From the NCBI RefSeq assembly GCF_918797505.1, contig NC_092796.1, forward strand, positions 29,150,098 to 29,214,097: 64,000 nucleotides of DNA. The letters are read 5' to 3'. The position numbers were made by a program, and so were the translations under genes. The notes beneath the pieces were generated by a model. The model made no database searches and was not told the origin of the DNA. It saw nothing but the letters and a program-made list of their open reading frames with translations. This DNA comes from Bemisia tabaci. Lineage: Eukaryota; Arthropoda; Insecta; Hemiptera; Aleyrodidae. Numbering within the stretch: the stretch's first letter is position 1; the number at the start of each line of letters is the position of its first letter. Below are positions 41,340 through 54,049 of this stretch, piece after piece.

Positions 41340-42800
41340 ATTTTAATAATTTTCAATAATAAAAAAGTCTATGTCCGATCTCTCTGAAAAAATCACTTTA
41401 CTATGTGACGCACCATATTTTCACATGGACCACTATGGTTTTAGGTTCAGGTAGCCAAATCTTTCGGTGATAGAAATAAAACTATGGGTCAAATAAGCCA
41501 AAGTTTAAAATGTTAGTCTCTCGTGAGGTTGAGTCTCAGTTACGGCTACCAAAGAATTTGGTCACCCAACTTGAAGACCTGTTGCTGTGGCAGAAAAGGT
41601 TCAATCTTACCCGGACCAAAAAGTTTAGTGTGTCACATAGAACCGGGTATCGCTGTTTCAAACGAAGCTTTTTTTTCTGTGTTGTCACACACTCAGGTCA
41701 AGGGCCAAGGGGATTTTGCACTTTAAAAACAACCACACAAAGATGAATGGTAAGTATAAGAGACATCACTGGCCGTCGTTTTGCCCATCATAAGGTTATG
41801 CAGATAAACCTATTCTTGCCCGACTGTGAATCACGTTCAACTTTTTTTAAAGTCTAAGTCGCATTTTCGATCTCACGACAACCGTGACCATTAAAAGTTC
41901 AAGCTTTGTCGGTCATTCATTCGTCAAAACCATTCTACGCCATGACACTTTACTGCTTTGTTCAGCGAATGTCTTTGTTCTATACCGGTAAGAAAGTGAA
42001 TACCATGTGCCGAATTGCGAGCTCATTTCTAAGAGTGTCTTTTTGAGGCCATAGCACGCGCGCTCTACGTACTACGTATTTTCATTCATCACTCATTTTA
42101 AATGACTCGCAAATCCGAAGGTCACATTTCAGCAATAACGAGCCTGCGCTGGACAATGATCTTTTAGGAATAAAATAAGCTTAATTTTGATCATCGAGTA
42201 AGTTCACTCGCCACTACCAGATGTTAAACTCCCAATAATTTTGGAAATTTCGTCATTCCTCGACGAGAGAGCGTAAGCACATATTGACGCTGCAAAACTT
42301 TTACTCGGAAATTTTGTTTTTACAAGGAAACTGTTGGGCGTCTCCAACTGAAAATCTCACCGATTTTCTTCAGGTCGCACGCAAAAATAAAAAAAAATAT
42401 AAGCAGAAATCCCACTGTCGTACTCTTGTAAAAACTCCGTTATTTACGTCAATTTTGCGATTTCGGAATGAAATTGCATTCCCTCATCGGAGGTATGGCA
42501 ATTGTGTAATGTGTGGTGTTTATTAAGTGGGCGTTTAAATTACAATTCCTAAGGATGGGTGATTTCTAAACCATGTTTACAAACATAATTCTCTCATTAA
42601 GTCTCATAAAGGATTTAATTAAAACCTCAGTCCCTAATTTTAAAATTGATGAAGGTTGGCTCATTCTTCCTAGAAAGTAGTGGAGATAAATAATTATGGC
42701 GGGTTGAAACCTTTTCATTGCCATCGGGATAACACTCATGTTTTCCCGACCGATAAATAAAATAACAACTTAATTTGGAGTCATAAGCACTAAAGAAGAT
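41340..42800. other. Gene-free stretch before the retrotransposon
   Basis: No exon or repeat family recognised. The ORFs at 41510-41746 have no family motif. Confidence 0.4.
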
Positions 42801-44317
42801 TCCAACGTGGAGATCCAGCTCCAAGATGTGGTGAAGGCTGTGAGGGAGCTGAAAACTCGCAGAGCTCCTGGACCTGGGGGTATACGGCGGAGTTGATAAA
42901 ATGTGGCACCGGTAAACTATTTGAACATCTGAGGAAACTCATGCAAGACTGTTTGCATGGTTCCGAAATACCAAAGGATTGGAAGGAATCTTGGATTACT
43001 CCCAGTCATAAGAAAGGTAGTAAGCAAGATTGCGACAACTACAGAGGTATATCGGTCACAGGAACCTTGAGCAAGGTCTACGGTAAAATTCTCAAGGCAA
43101 AGGTCGAAGAGGTTTGGAGCGGCCAGGAAGCCGAAGAACAGGCTGGTTTTAGAGCCGGTAGGTCTACCGTCGACCATTTGTTCACCATTACCCAGGTCAT
43201 CGAGAAGAAAAGGGCGGTCAGCCAGGAGCTGCACTTGGTGTTTGTGGATCTTCAGAAAGCTTATGACAGCGTGCCGTTAGTGAAGCTTTGGGAAGCCTTG
43301 GAAAAAAGGGGTTTTAGCAAAGGACTTGTGGGGGCAATTATATCATTTTATAACGGGACGATAGCAAAAATTAAATGTCGTGGAGAGTTGTCCGGAGGTT
43401 TTTTTCGTCACAAAAGGGCTAAAACAAGGCTGTTGTTTGTCACCAACACTATTTAAGGTTTACCTAGAGCACGTGTTAAAGGAATGGAAAAATAAGGTTG
43501 CGGGAATGGGCGTTCCACTCGTTGATGGGCAGACCCTTTATACTCTATGCTTTGCCGATGACCAGATCGTTGTAGCTCAAGATGAGGAAGATGCAGATTA
43601 CATGACGCGGAAGTTGGTCGAAGAATATCGGAAATGGGGCATGGACGTTAAGGTGTCCAAGACAGAGAAGCTGGTCGTGGGAGCAGCGCATCAACGGCAA
43701 AGCATAGAGCTTGAGGATGGACGGCGCATCGAAGAGTGTGACGAGTATAAGTATCTCGGTGTTTGGCTCGATCAGGATGGAAGGATGGATAGAGCAATTA
43801 AGGACAGGATCATCCAGGGCAGGAGAGCCATCGCGATGCTGAACGGGGTGCTCTGGGATCAGAGCATCTCAAAGGCAAACAAGCACCGGATATATGATGC
43901 CATCGTTAAAAGTATCGTGCTCTATGGTAGTGAAGTGTGGCCTTTGACGAAAAGAACGCAAGAAATGTTGAGGGCAACTGAAATGGATTTTTGGCGGCGA
44001 TCTGCCGGCATTTCGAGACGGGACCGTGTCCGTAATGAGAGAATTCGCCAGGTGATGAAGGTTGAGAAAGATATCGTGCACGACGTCATGTCCAGGCAGT
44101 TATGCTGGTATGGACATGTGCAAAGAATGTCGGAGGAGAGGTTGCCCAAACAAGTTTTGGATTGGGTACCACCTGGAAGAGGCGACGGGGACGTCCCGTA
44201 AAGGGTTGGCGGCAGGGCGTTGACGAAGAGATGTTGCGGTGTCAGTTGCCCGATAACCTCTGGGAAGACAGGCATATGTGGCGTTTGGGGGTCGTAGAAC
44301 GCCAGAGTGTGTTGTAA
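42801..44317 (+). pseudogene. 5'-truncated, frameshifted non-LTR retrotransposon (reverse transcriptase)
   Basis: A LINE-type reverse transcriptase region. It opens with VVKAVRELKTRRAPGPGG, the usual RT entry segment. A one-base shift near 42887 leads into the long frame from 42893: WKESWITPSHKKGS, YRGISVTGTLSKVYGKIL, AGFRAGRSTVDHLF, LHLVFVDLQKAYDSVP. A second shift in a run of seven T near 43405 leads to KGLKQGCCLSPTLF and the catalytic FADD (Phe instead of the more usual Tyr). The C-terminal part has WYGHVQRM. A third shift near 44170 restores GRPVKGWRQGVDEEML and the stop at 44315-44317. No endonuclease domain was seen. The RTE-like side of non-LTR elements seems likely, but the clade is not assigned. 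It is inactive. Confidence 0.9.
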
Positions 44318-44545
44318 AGCGACTTTAATATATATATTTGGCTGCTTTTTTGCAGTCTTTTCCCAAATTAAGCTGTTATTTTATTAAATGTTTTGGCTGA
44401 TTCAGTTGTTCTTTATGAGTATAAACATACCTAAATATAAAAGACATCCCCAGACTTAAATCATGAAAATTTTTGTTTCGTAGGTGGAAAATGTTCGTTC
44501 TGCTCTTCCTTCGGATTTATTCAAATAAAAAAAAAAAAAATAAAT
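44318..44545 (+). repeat. Probable 3' untranslated region and tail of the retrotransposon
   Basis: AAGCGACTTTAATATATATA follows the stop and is also seen in the degenerate copy near 34590. The A-rich run AAATAAAAAAAAAAAAAAAT at about 44524-44543 could be its tail. No target-site duplication can be assigned because the 5' end is ragged. Confidence 0.45.
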
Positions 44546-45073
44546 ATCGCCTTTAAGATGTAAACCCTGAAACGCATAAAAATACATACTTAACAAGACC
44601 CAAGCCACATGGAGATATTTTCTTTTGATCTAAATACGCCCATTTCCCCCTCTGATATTATTTTCACATCTCGCTCTTGTCCAAGCTCAGCTTATTTAAT
44701 GTATGCTTGCAAATGCAGAATGTTCCTCGATATTATGTTTTGCACCAGCATGCATCCACAAAAAATTAATTCCAATCTATTTCCTGCAAATAACAGACTA
44801 CCGGTCAAAATTTCCATAGGATATTTCAAAACTTAATCTACTTTTTTGAAGTATGCGCCAAACAGCGACAAGTTTGGATAGCGGTGCATTAGCAAATCGA
44901 TAGACTTGGAAACAAATATTTTCGAGTGGAGGTGTCCTTTCTGCGCCTGCGTGCCAAGGCCTTTCTGGAGCCTGCATGAGTCTTTGGATTTGGGCTCGGT
45001 CGCTATGAAAGTAGGTTGTGATTTATTAAGGCCCGAATGCGAAGCTCATTGAATGAAGGGCCGCCGAGGCGCC

Positions 45074-45306
45074 GCACAATGGATCGAGTCAATCAGAGAG
45101 GTCGAACATGAAATTTTCGGCTGAAACTGGAAATTTTGATGTTTATTTCGTCACATTTTAAACTTTAAGGAATGGTACGTAAAGAAAATTTCACTAGGAA
45201 ACCAATGAAACCCTTTTAGAGCCTCAAAAGCTGATATACATGGAGTTATAAGCGTTTAAAGTTTCCAAATATTGTCCGACTTCTCCCATCGACTCGATCC
45301 ATTGTG
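45074..45306. mobile_element. MITE family G, copy
   Basis: GCACAATGGATCGAGTCAAT, then CAGAGAGGTCGAACATG, to TCGACTCGATCCATTGTGC, with GAAACCAATGAAACCC and GCCTCAAAAGCTG inside. Confidence 0.85.
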
Positions 45307-45407
45307 CGCCGAGTACCTGCACCTCAATTTACTCCTCCGGCCATTCGAATTTATTACCGAATACCGATTAATTTACTTCAGCCGAATCTCAAATGAACTT
45401 ATTTACG

Positions 45408-45468
45408 TTAAAAGGAACTATGTGCATAGGGATTGCATGTAACATAGTTCTTTTTAGCATAAACAGGT
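45408..45468. repeat. Minimal family C-like hairpin
   Basis: TTTACGTTAAAAGGAACTAT, then GTGCATAGG, faces CATGTAACATAGTTCTTTTT, then AGCATAAA. It keeps only the GGAACTATGTGCAT core of family C. Confidence 0.5.
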
Positions 45469-45756
45469 ATTATTAGACTCACGCGTTTCAAACGTTCGGG
45501 TCCCGCTGACTGATTGATCGAATTTCTGTTTGAGAAAGGGATAAAGAACGCATCGGGGTCGCCAGTTTTGTCCCCTCAAGTTATCAGTGATGAAATAACG
45601 ATGGTTTCGAAAGAGGCTGAAATGACAGAAATAACCTGAGGAATAAGAGGGATTGAGTGTAGAGAGTGATCGAATTGCGTTGTTTTCTCTTCGCTGGAAA
45701 GGCTCTTTGTGTGATGAGTAAAGTTAAAATCAGGTGGAATAATTTTGAACGGCTGA

Positions 45757-46022
45757 CTATCTTTTCCGCACAAACTACATTAGTGGTAATTTTCCCGATT
45801 ATCGTTGCCACACAAAATCATTTTCGCTCAGATAATTTTCTATATTATGTGGCAACGTCGAGAAAAAGATGAGGCATATTTGAGAAAAATTAGTGAACAA
45901 AGATTGAAAAAATTATTGATGTTGCCAGATGTTTAAGATCTGATTTGTGCGAAAATGATGTTGTGCGGTAACGATAATCTGAAAAATTACCACAAATGTA
46001 CTTTGTGCGGAAAAGATATTCT
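45757..46022. repeat. Foldback element with 75-base arms
   Basis: The left arm (45757-45832) has CTATCTTTTCCGCACAAACT, GTGGTAATTTTCCCGATTAT and CGTTGCCACACAAAATCATT. The right arm (45947-46022) is its complement with few mismatches. The ~115-base loop has TATGTGGCAACGTCGAG, itself a variant of the arm. The ORFs on both strands here are repeat products. Confidence 0.8.
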
Positions 46023-46039
46023 GCCTTTTGAACAAGTTG

Positions 46040-46075
46040 TCTCAGGTTCGAATCCCGGTCAGGGTGACACAATTT
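46040..46075 (+). repeat. tRNA-like B-box (probable SINE relic)
   Basis: GTTGTCTCAGGTTCGAATCC, then CGGTCAGGGTGACA, contains a canonical RNA polymerase III B-box, GGTTCGAATCC. No A-box or cloverleaf was found upstream, since the foldback element borders it. It is therefore not a complete tRNA; a tRNA-derived SINE fragment fits best. Confidence 0.45.
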
Positions 46076-46099
46076 GATGGTCTCGGATCTTGTCGTTTT

Positions 46100-48360
46100 G
46101 GAAGGACATGGATGTTTTCTCTCTCTGTCTTTCACCTATCCTTCTTCCTCTCTCTTCAATTTCGTCTATTGGATCCTGGTCGGCGAAAGTGGACCTTAAC
46201 CGGCTAAAAAAATGTTTTAAACAAATTAAATGGAAGGTAAATCAAGGACTCAAAATCCTAAAATTAAGAGAAGATAAAAGCACAATTTTTGATGCCATTG
46301 AATCTGAAGACTGGGGTTCCATGTTATTAGTAACAAAATACATAACAAAAATAAACGAAAGTTAAAAATATAAATTAAAAAACAGAGGAGGCCCTTTAGT
46401 ATGAGGAAGCTTAAGTTTAAGCCAAATTCCCGAATTAAATGTAAATAAAAAAATTCCCATCGACCGAGGGCCTCCCAGATGTCTGGGTTTCCCGAAATAG
46501 AGCATATAGTCTGCGAGGATGCCTTTTATGCCACTGGGAGCATTCAAAGAATATTTCCTGCCAAAAAATCCCAGAAATGTGCAATCTAAAGGGACTTTAA
46601 CGGTTTGAATTTCATAGCTCATAGAGCCTGGAAAAAGCTGCAAAAAAATTCTAAGTCTAAACATGACTAATCGAACTCAAGTTCCGGAAACTGCAAATGA
46701 CGATTGGTTCTGCATCGCCGTCAAAGAACGGTTAACGAATAAACGGGAGTCTTACATATTTATATCGGGGTAACTGATTATCCCATTTCCTTATCCTGGG
46801 TACGTGATCCTAAGCAAAGGACGAAACCTGACTTAGCAGGAATTGGACAATGTTGACGAATGAAGGTGAGAAGTTAGTATTTTCCTCGCAATCTTGTTTG
46901 AAAATAGGAGAGATATTGAGATCTGGCAACGTCATGCCGGTGCATCGTTGAGAGGAAATTAAGTAAGCCCGTGACAGTGGCTCAAGCCCAACTGATTTTC
47001 TTCGCGGCCTCCAAGAACTACAGTTAAGTCATGATAAAATTTATAAACGGAAAAGCAATTGAGCTCTCTCGAGGAGACAGAACATTGCTCAATAACTGCT
47101 ATGATTTAGCAGCCAAGTTAAAATCTAGTCGACCGAATTGAAAAAAAAAAATTTAAATCAATTACGAAGAGTTTCTTCACGAGCAGAAAAAAAATTTGAC
47201 TCATATGGAACATCACAAAATAGTAGGACGAAATGAACGAGGACAAGCATGTGACAAACTACTAGAATTTTCACTTTTAATGTCAAGAATTCCATCATGG
47301 AGCAACGTTCGATGATAGACATGAACCTGGCAGATTATGAGCCTTGAATTTAATTGACAGTTTAAAAATCAATCATAAAAACAATGAGCCATTAATTATC
47401 TTGACTTTCTTTCACAATTAATATGCGAGAAAGTGTGAAATAGGTCAGGAAGGAGGACACTTCTCCACTGCAAACCGCTCTACAAGGCAAGGTAGCAGCC
47501 GCGCGCGCGCCATCAGCCATGAAGCAAGACTCAGACTGGGAAGGAAATGAAGAAAGACAAGTAAGACAGTCTGTACTCAGTAATTATTCTGATTGTTTCA
47601 AGACAGAACCACCACCAGCCACGCACCTTCAGAATTTTCTTAGAAACTACCGTAGAAAAGCTGTTTTTGTGGTTTTTCACGCCTAGGTATTCGAACAGTC
47701 GTAATGGAAAGAAACGAGTAATAATAAAAGTCTTAAAATTACATACACGCGATGGTTGAATACAATTATTGCTCTGAATCTGCTATCAAAAATGGCTCAT
47801 TATAAGTGTAACTCTTTTATCTAAATAATACAGATCCACCAGCACCATACTTGCTGGCCCGAAGCAGTGTTGATTCAAGGACTCTCTTCAAACAGTTATT
47901 TTCTTTAAAAATCTGGTCTAATATTAACTACTACTTATGAGTTCTCGGACCACTTGAATTATCATTTTTTTTTTTTTTCTCTTTTTTTGTGCAAAATGAG
48001 CCCTATTCATACCTTATAATACACCGATTTATATATAGTAATTGTCGCGCTACCTTGAAACTTGTTTTTCCTACTCACGTCCTTATTCGTCTTTGCACCT
48101 TAAATATGACCCTTAATATTTCTAGAAAACCATTTACAAACTGTGTAAGAGAAACGCTCCTGATCGCATTTTGAAAAAGAAAAAAACACGACAAAATTAG
48201 TTAAGAGTGGTTTCAAATTCAACCAGTGGTAAATTTTCTCCTAAAAATATTTCGCGTATGAAAATAGTCTTAACATTTAGTCTTGCGCGGAGGTTTAAAA
48301 CTTCAAGCCTAATTTTCTCGGTTCAAACTTTACACGAGTTGATGCGCTTCTGTTATAACA
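46100..48360. other. Gene-free stretch
   Basis: No exon or repeat family recognised. A short CGCGCGCGC run is near 47499 and a T-run near 47966. Confidence 0.4.
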
Positions 48361-48470
48361 TTAGGGCGTATAACGATCTCAGCATGAGCCCCACAAAGCA
48401 TGAATGTATATGTAAAACGGGGCTCACGTAGAAATTGAGGTACGCCCTTACGTCAGGGGGGCTACAATAA
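48361..48470. mobile_element. MITE family E, copy 3
   Basis: TTAGGGCGTATAACGATCTC, AGCATGAGCCCCACAAAGCA, then AACGGGGCTCACGTAGAAAT and GAGGTACGCCCTTACGTCAG. The loop word ATGTATATGTAAAACGGGG resembles ATATGTAAAACAAGG of the copy at 28656. Confidence 0.8.
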
Positions 48471-48658
48471 TCTGCCCATGCAACGTTTGTTCTGCGGAGC
48501 TTGGGCATTGAAGTATCATATTTGGCCGAATATTTTACGTCGTTTTCAACTTTTCAAGTAGAGCTTTTTCAGCTTGGAGGAAATGGTCATTGTCCTCTCG
48601 AAGAGTCCTTCACGGCTCGTTGCACCAACTGCTATCGTTCTTACAATGCGCGCCAACC

Positions 48659-48910
48659 CTGTCGTGCTAAGGAGGAACGCCGTATGAGCCTTCAGACGTT
48701 GCCAAGTTTCCTCCGATAAAAATCAAATTTACCGGGAAAATTCTGAAAATTATTTTCCAAAATTTTCAGACAATTTTGTACACAATTTAATCTAAAATAT
48801 CTGAAAATTTCAAAGAAAAATATGCACGAATGTTGTCAAAAAACATGTTTTATCAAGGAAAATTTGGCAACGCTCGAATGTTCATACGGCGTTCTTCCTG
48901 AGCACAGCAG
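48659..48910. mobile_element. MITE family A, copy 6
   Basis: CTGTCGTGCTAAGGAGGAAC, then GCCGTATGAGCCTTCAGACG, to GTTCATACGGCGTTCTTCCT, then GAGCACAGCAG. Confidence 0.85.
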
Positions 48911-49569
48911 TATGGCACTCACAGTTAACTTGACACTTATTTAATAAGAAATGATGTGCAAAAATGCAAATCAGTTCAATAATTAGTTGTTGTTAGGCGG
49001 TTCGGAGAATTAATTTCTCACGTGAAAAAATCGAGTACTGAACCATTCCCTCTCAGAAACTAGATAGCTCTCTCAGCTATACACTTCATTAAGTGTTTTC
49101 CTGGGTTCACACGCAAGATAAACTGACTTTCTTGGGTCATCTGTACTGTCCCAAGGATGACCATCAAGAGGACAATATGTCTACGTATGTGAACTTTAAA
49201 GTATGACTGTTTTATTCCTCAGTTTATCGCTCACATCCGAGCAAGAACGGGGATTTTGACGATTGTGGGATAGTGATAGGAGCTGTACAATCTGCATATT
49301 TTCTCAGTTGCTGTAATTATCGGGTAATAGCTACTCAGTTACCCAGCCCTACGGTTCCCTATCATCAAACTCCACTCTCCGACAAATTAGCTGTTATGTT
49401 CTTCGATGTCTGCAGGCTAAGCAGAGAATGAACCTCTCCGTTTATGAACCTCCATATGAATGTTTTCCAAAATGGAACATGAAATGACGAATCTCTCAAA
49501 CTCTTATGAATTATCGAGCCAGCCAGGTTAATTGACTTTAAGGCCTATACATCTGACTCTGTGTCATTT

Positions 49570-49600
49570 TGTCCCCGGTTCGAATCTCGGAATTGGCGTC
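49570..49600 (+). repeat. Second tRNA-like B-box
   Basis: TTTGTCCCCGGTTCGAATCT, then CGGAATTGGCG, contains GGTTCGAATCT. The flanks do not fold into a tRNA. It is another possible SINE relic, like 46040. The surrounding 48911-50713 shows no recognisable gene. Confidence 0.35.
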
Positions 49601-50713
49601 GGGTTTTTGACGGAATTGACGTGTGGATCTGTAAAAATAGATTCCGATCACCTCTAATCCCTTATAAAATTTAAAGATCCTAGAGCGTGAATGTGCTTAT
49701 CATTTGGTGTTCACAAGGACAATCAATAGGATCTATATTTGTCTGTAACTTCCTACGGGAATGGACCAGCAGAAAAAAGGCAAGCAAAATAATCCACTGG
49801 TTCTTGTTTCTTGGTTGGAAAAAATTGCGTGGGCGTGGAGAAAGTTTCTGGTTCAACGGTCAACGCGATCAAAGCAAAATTATTTTCTTTGTCCCTCTGC
49901 TATTTTGAGAATCTCTGAATACGGTCTTTTACCGCCCCCTAGTAAAAATATATCGTCCCTGGTTGTCGATTTTTCTTCCCTGGGGACACAACACCCTTTC
50001 CGACCAATCGAGAACCAGAATTTAATCATGAAAATTTTTCGTGGAATTTTAATAAATTTTGAAACTGACTCTTTGTATTCCTATTTCCCTTCAATTATGA
50101 AATTAATGATATGTCTTCTGATTTCATTACTATGTCACGACCAAATTCAAATATTGCAACAAAATATAATACAGGACAGAATAAAATAGAATAGAATATA
50201 GAACAGAATTATATAATTATAAAATTTTCAATTAAGGGTAGATTTCGGCCTCTCTAAGAATGTTTTTAAGACGCAAAGTAGTCATTATGAGGACAGGCTC
50301 ACATGCTCGAAGTGATGTATGTTTACATATAAGAACAGTGAATCCGCAAAAACGCGTAACTCCTTTTTATTGTTTGAAAGTCTCCGCTGCAATATATATT
50401 TTCTCAAAGAAGCTCGAACTCGCAGAATTGTTTGAAATTCGTCATTCATAGCAGTAAAATAAAAGAATTTTTATGGAAATGACGTTCAGTATTTATCAAC
50501 CTAAAACCGCCGTAAAACGCGGTACAATTTTTGCACTTTCACCGTTTAGTTGATATCTGCCACGAAAAAGAAAAAAGATTATAAGCGTGCCTATAAGCGC
50601 ATGATTTAGAGAACGTGACTGTAAGTGACCGTAATGAATGACAAAAATTTGCCTCCGTCATTTTCATGAAAAACACCTGAAATTAAGCGGAACTCAACCC
50701 ACTCCAATCCGAC

Positions 50714-51097
50714 TTGGACGCATATAAATCAAAAGGAACTATATCCACTCTGACATGAGCCCTGAGATCCCTAAAAATACACGCTTGGTGGGGCTCATGT
50801 CGTCACCTTCCAGGCAAAGTATCACAAGCGCCATGCGACGTTTAAAAATTTCCGCCGCCATTTTATTTGTTTACAGAGAAATTGTTCAACGAAGCTGTCC
50901 GAAAATTTCACTGAATTTTCTTTGTGCTGCCGATAAAATTTAGTGAAATTTCCAAACAGATTCAACCAACAATTTCTCAGTAAAGAAATAAAATGGCGGC
51001 GGAAATTTTTAAACGTCGCATGGCGCTTGTGATACTTTGCCTGGAAGGTGACGATGTCACGATGGATATAGTTCATTTTGATTTAAATACGTCTAAT
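50714..51097. mobile_element. MITE family C copy carrying a family H insert
   Basis: The outer ends TTGGACGCATATAAATCAAA, then AGGAACTATATCCACTCTGA, and GATATAGTTCATTTTGATTT, then AAATACGTC, are family C with the usual ACATGAGCCCTGAGATCCCT. A family H hairpin occupies 50801-51053. Because the host arms flank it on both sides, the insert appears younger than its host. Confidence 0.7.
50801..51053. mobile_element. MITE family H, copy 2
   Basis: CGTCACCTTCCAGGCAAAGT, then ATCACAAGCGCCATGCGACG, and its complement ending CTGGAAGGTGACG form long, nearly perfect arms, with GAAATTTCCGCCGCCATTTT-type sequence inside. It is better preserved than the copy at 35420-35660. Confidence 0.8.
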
Positions 51098-52227
51098 TCA
51101 CGGTCTTTCTTATCTGACATTCAATACCCTCTTATAGCTTTGTCCCTGCGTATGCCCAACATGTTCACTTGTTCCTGTAATTCAACGCTGTTGAAACTTT
51201 GACATGTTGAACTTTTACGAGCTTTGGCGCGGAGCATTGATGTTAATAACGTCTCGATGGTCTTGCCCTTGACTCGTTGTATTCGGTCGTTACCAGGGAT
51301 CTCCGTTCACCAATGCTCGTAATAATGCAACAATTTTTGTTGTTGATGAGATGATCGATTACGCCCGAGAGCTGGACAAACAAGTATTGTCTGCATAATA
51401 TTAAAAAAAATATGCAGTGTCAGATTTGCGCGCAATTCATGAACAATTTAAAAATGGGCTTCTTCTCAAAAGTAAATTGCAAGCGTCAGAATTGCGCACA
51501 AGAATCTGTGAGCCTTTAGAAACATTGATCGCCGCACCGTCCGTGTCGAATTGAGATTCAAAAACATGTTGAGCAAGGAAGTATGTTTTGAGAATAATGG
51601 GTGGGAGGTTTTAAGTACGTAAAACAATAAGTATTTAGTGAGGGCCAGAGGAAGTTTTCATGCCCTTTTTTAACGGAGACTTTTTTTTAAACAATATTAT
51701 CGGTGACTCGTATCAGAGGAGAGGGAGCAATGAGAGCATGTGTGCGAAAAAAAGCTCAACTTCTTGTTCTATTGAATAAATTGCGCTTTTAATGACTAAT
51801 TTAATCTAATTTAGCTATCGTTATCTTCACGAGCGACAAGTTTAAAATTACTGTTTATCATGTGGACTAGAAAAAAATGTCTTACTCATGGGTTGAGTTT
51901 TTTATATATTCAACGCATTTTCCGTAAAATTTCAATCGGAAAACATGTCTTTTAGAAGTCTGATTTACATTTTTTTAAACAAACATTGACATCATATGTT
52001 TGGACGTTTGTGCGAACTGATATTAATCAAAATTAATCATGTATTGTTTCAAACTATGTTTTTTGCTAAATCCTGACGATGGCTTGGTCCGAAAAGCTTC
52101 GTCTAATAAATCCTTCAATTTCAAGTTAATGTAAGTGAACATTTCATTTTAACCCATAGCACTGGCTACCCAACAAACCAAAAATTAAACAAAGTGCTAC
52201 TACCATAATGTTATATACCAACACTTT
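51098..52227. other. Gene-free stretch
   Basis: No exon or repeat family recognised on either strand. Confidence 0.4.
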
Positions 52228-52458
52228 CACTGGAAGAAAAAACACATTGGATCTAGATCCCAGACTCTTAAAAACATTGACAAGAAAAAGTACTCTTGAT
52301 TCAATCAGAATCTAGCTTAAATCAAGAACCAAGCCTCTTAATTTAAGCGGATTTCGTTTTGATTCAATCAAAAATCCGATTGAATCAAGAGTACTTTTTC
52401 TTGTCGATGTTTTTAGGAGTCTGGACTCTAGATCCAATGTGTTTTTTTTTTCAGTGTT
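52228..52458. mobile_element. MITE family D, copy 2
   Basis: CACTGGAAGAAAAAACACAT, then TGGATCTAGATCCCAGACTC, to GGACTCTAGATCCAATGTG, then TTTCAGTG. The arms extend to ACAAGAAAAAGTACTCTTGA and its complement, so the pairing covers most of the element. Confidence 0.85.
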
Positions 52459-53869
52459 CAATAATCTAATTTTCACTTTTTAAAGTGGTCAATGGTAAGT
52501 TCCGAATACTGATAAAGCAATAAACACCATTTAGAATCCTACCTAGCATTTGGTTGCGTATCTTCCTGAAGATCATGTTGCCGGTCACTCGTAAGAGGGC
52601 GCCAGGTTTGTGCGAATTCTCCGGACCTCCGAGGGGTCCACGCCGGGTTTGGGTAACAGATAACCGCGGATCACGTAAAAATCATGCCAGCACAATAAAT
52701 CGATCCCGACCGACAAAAACCCCTGATTAGCATTTCAACCGCGATCATTAGCGGATGGCCCGGTCACGATGCGCACAATAAACAGAATTAAGGCCAACCT
52801 GCACCAAGCACAGTGCTAATGACCCAGCGGTGCGACCGTTCTCTCGGCGAAGGCAACCTGCGGTCGGGCCTTTTTTAACTCACGAACTGCACTATTTACA
52901 CATATTTCACGAGGAAAGTGAAGTTGAGAGGTCCGCTCATTCAATCGAAATTGAGGTGAGATAACGAAGAGTAGATCGAGTGAGGTGAGGAGTGGTTCTT
53001 GCTCTTGTTGCACACACGATGGAGTGGATCAGTGGGTCGTGTTTTGACGCGGAAGCCGCTTGCGCTATCAGCTCATATGGTCACAAGTTTCGCTGCGAGG
53101 TGCAACTTAATTGACCGTTGGGTGTCAATAAGATCGCCGCTGTGCTCTGTCGCTTCAACGTGGGAGCCCTGCACTGCCCGGGAATTTCAATTCTACTCAC
53201 TGTTATGGGATTCTAAGTCAAACACCACTCCAAACACGTTTCGCTCACCACAGATCAGAACTTTAGATAGCGGTGCTATGCGGAACGTTTGAGCATTGAA
53301 TAAAAATGCAGATTTATGCTCCCAACTGAGTACGCTTGCTGCCGTGGTAACCGGAAGATTCCATGGCGATGAGGAACTTGCCAAGACTCCACATCTCAAT
53401 TAAAGTTCCTCTGAGGTGAAATGATTGAACCGAACTTGTGTTAACCCATCGACAAGAACGGATTTATTGGAAGTTCAAGAAAAGCGCGTGTTTTGAGTCG
53501 ATGCGGAGTGCCGTTGGTGAATATGTGTCAAAACTTGTTTCTTCCAAATGTATGACTCTTGTTTCACATTAGATAACGCAGTTTTCGGTCGGCCACCTTA
53601 GGCTACAATTTAGCACGGTAAATGACTTAAAAAGTGCCGATTTCTCTCTCTCTCATTTCGTTTTTTTATCTTGAGCAAAAGTCGATGGCTTGATATAAAA
53701 GCAGTTTTATCTAATTTATCCACTCTTGCCGTTCAAAAGTTCGTTGTCGTTCTGGGGTTACAATTTGCGAGGAAAGGCCGGAAAATTTAAAAATTTCCTT
53801 TTCTTCTGCTGTTCCTTCTTTTGGAAAGAAAAATGATAACAGCTCGAGGTTTGAACAAAGTTTCGCTCG

Positions 53870-53960
53870 ATGTATCCACACCTTTCGCTCAAAAGTTCAT
53901 CCATCCACACTTTCCGCTTAAAACCTCAGCCATCTACACCTTTCATCGAAAAGGTCATCG
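53870..53960. repeat. Three ~30-base tandem units
   Basis: ATCCACACCTTTCGCTCAAA, ATCCACACTTTCCGCTTAAA and ATCTACACCTTTCATCGAAA follow one another with the trailing word GTTCATCC / CCTCAGCC / GGTCATCG. They lie in a 120-codon ORF that has no other recognisable feature, so I do not call a gene. Confidence 0.6.
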
Positions 53961-54049
53961 CATGATGTGGCTCAGTCGGTCACTAAAATTTTTTCGGCCT
54001 CCGAAAATGGAAAAACGTCGATGGATCGATAATCGAAACTACCGTCCGC

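Noticed and set aside
46040..46075. Possible tRNA gene at GGTTCGAATCC
   Set aside because: No acceptor stem, D-arm or anticodon arm can be drawn in the upstream 60 bases.
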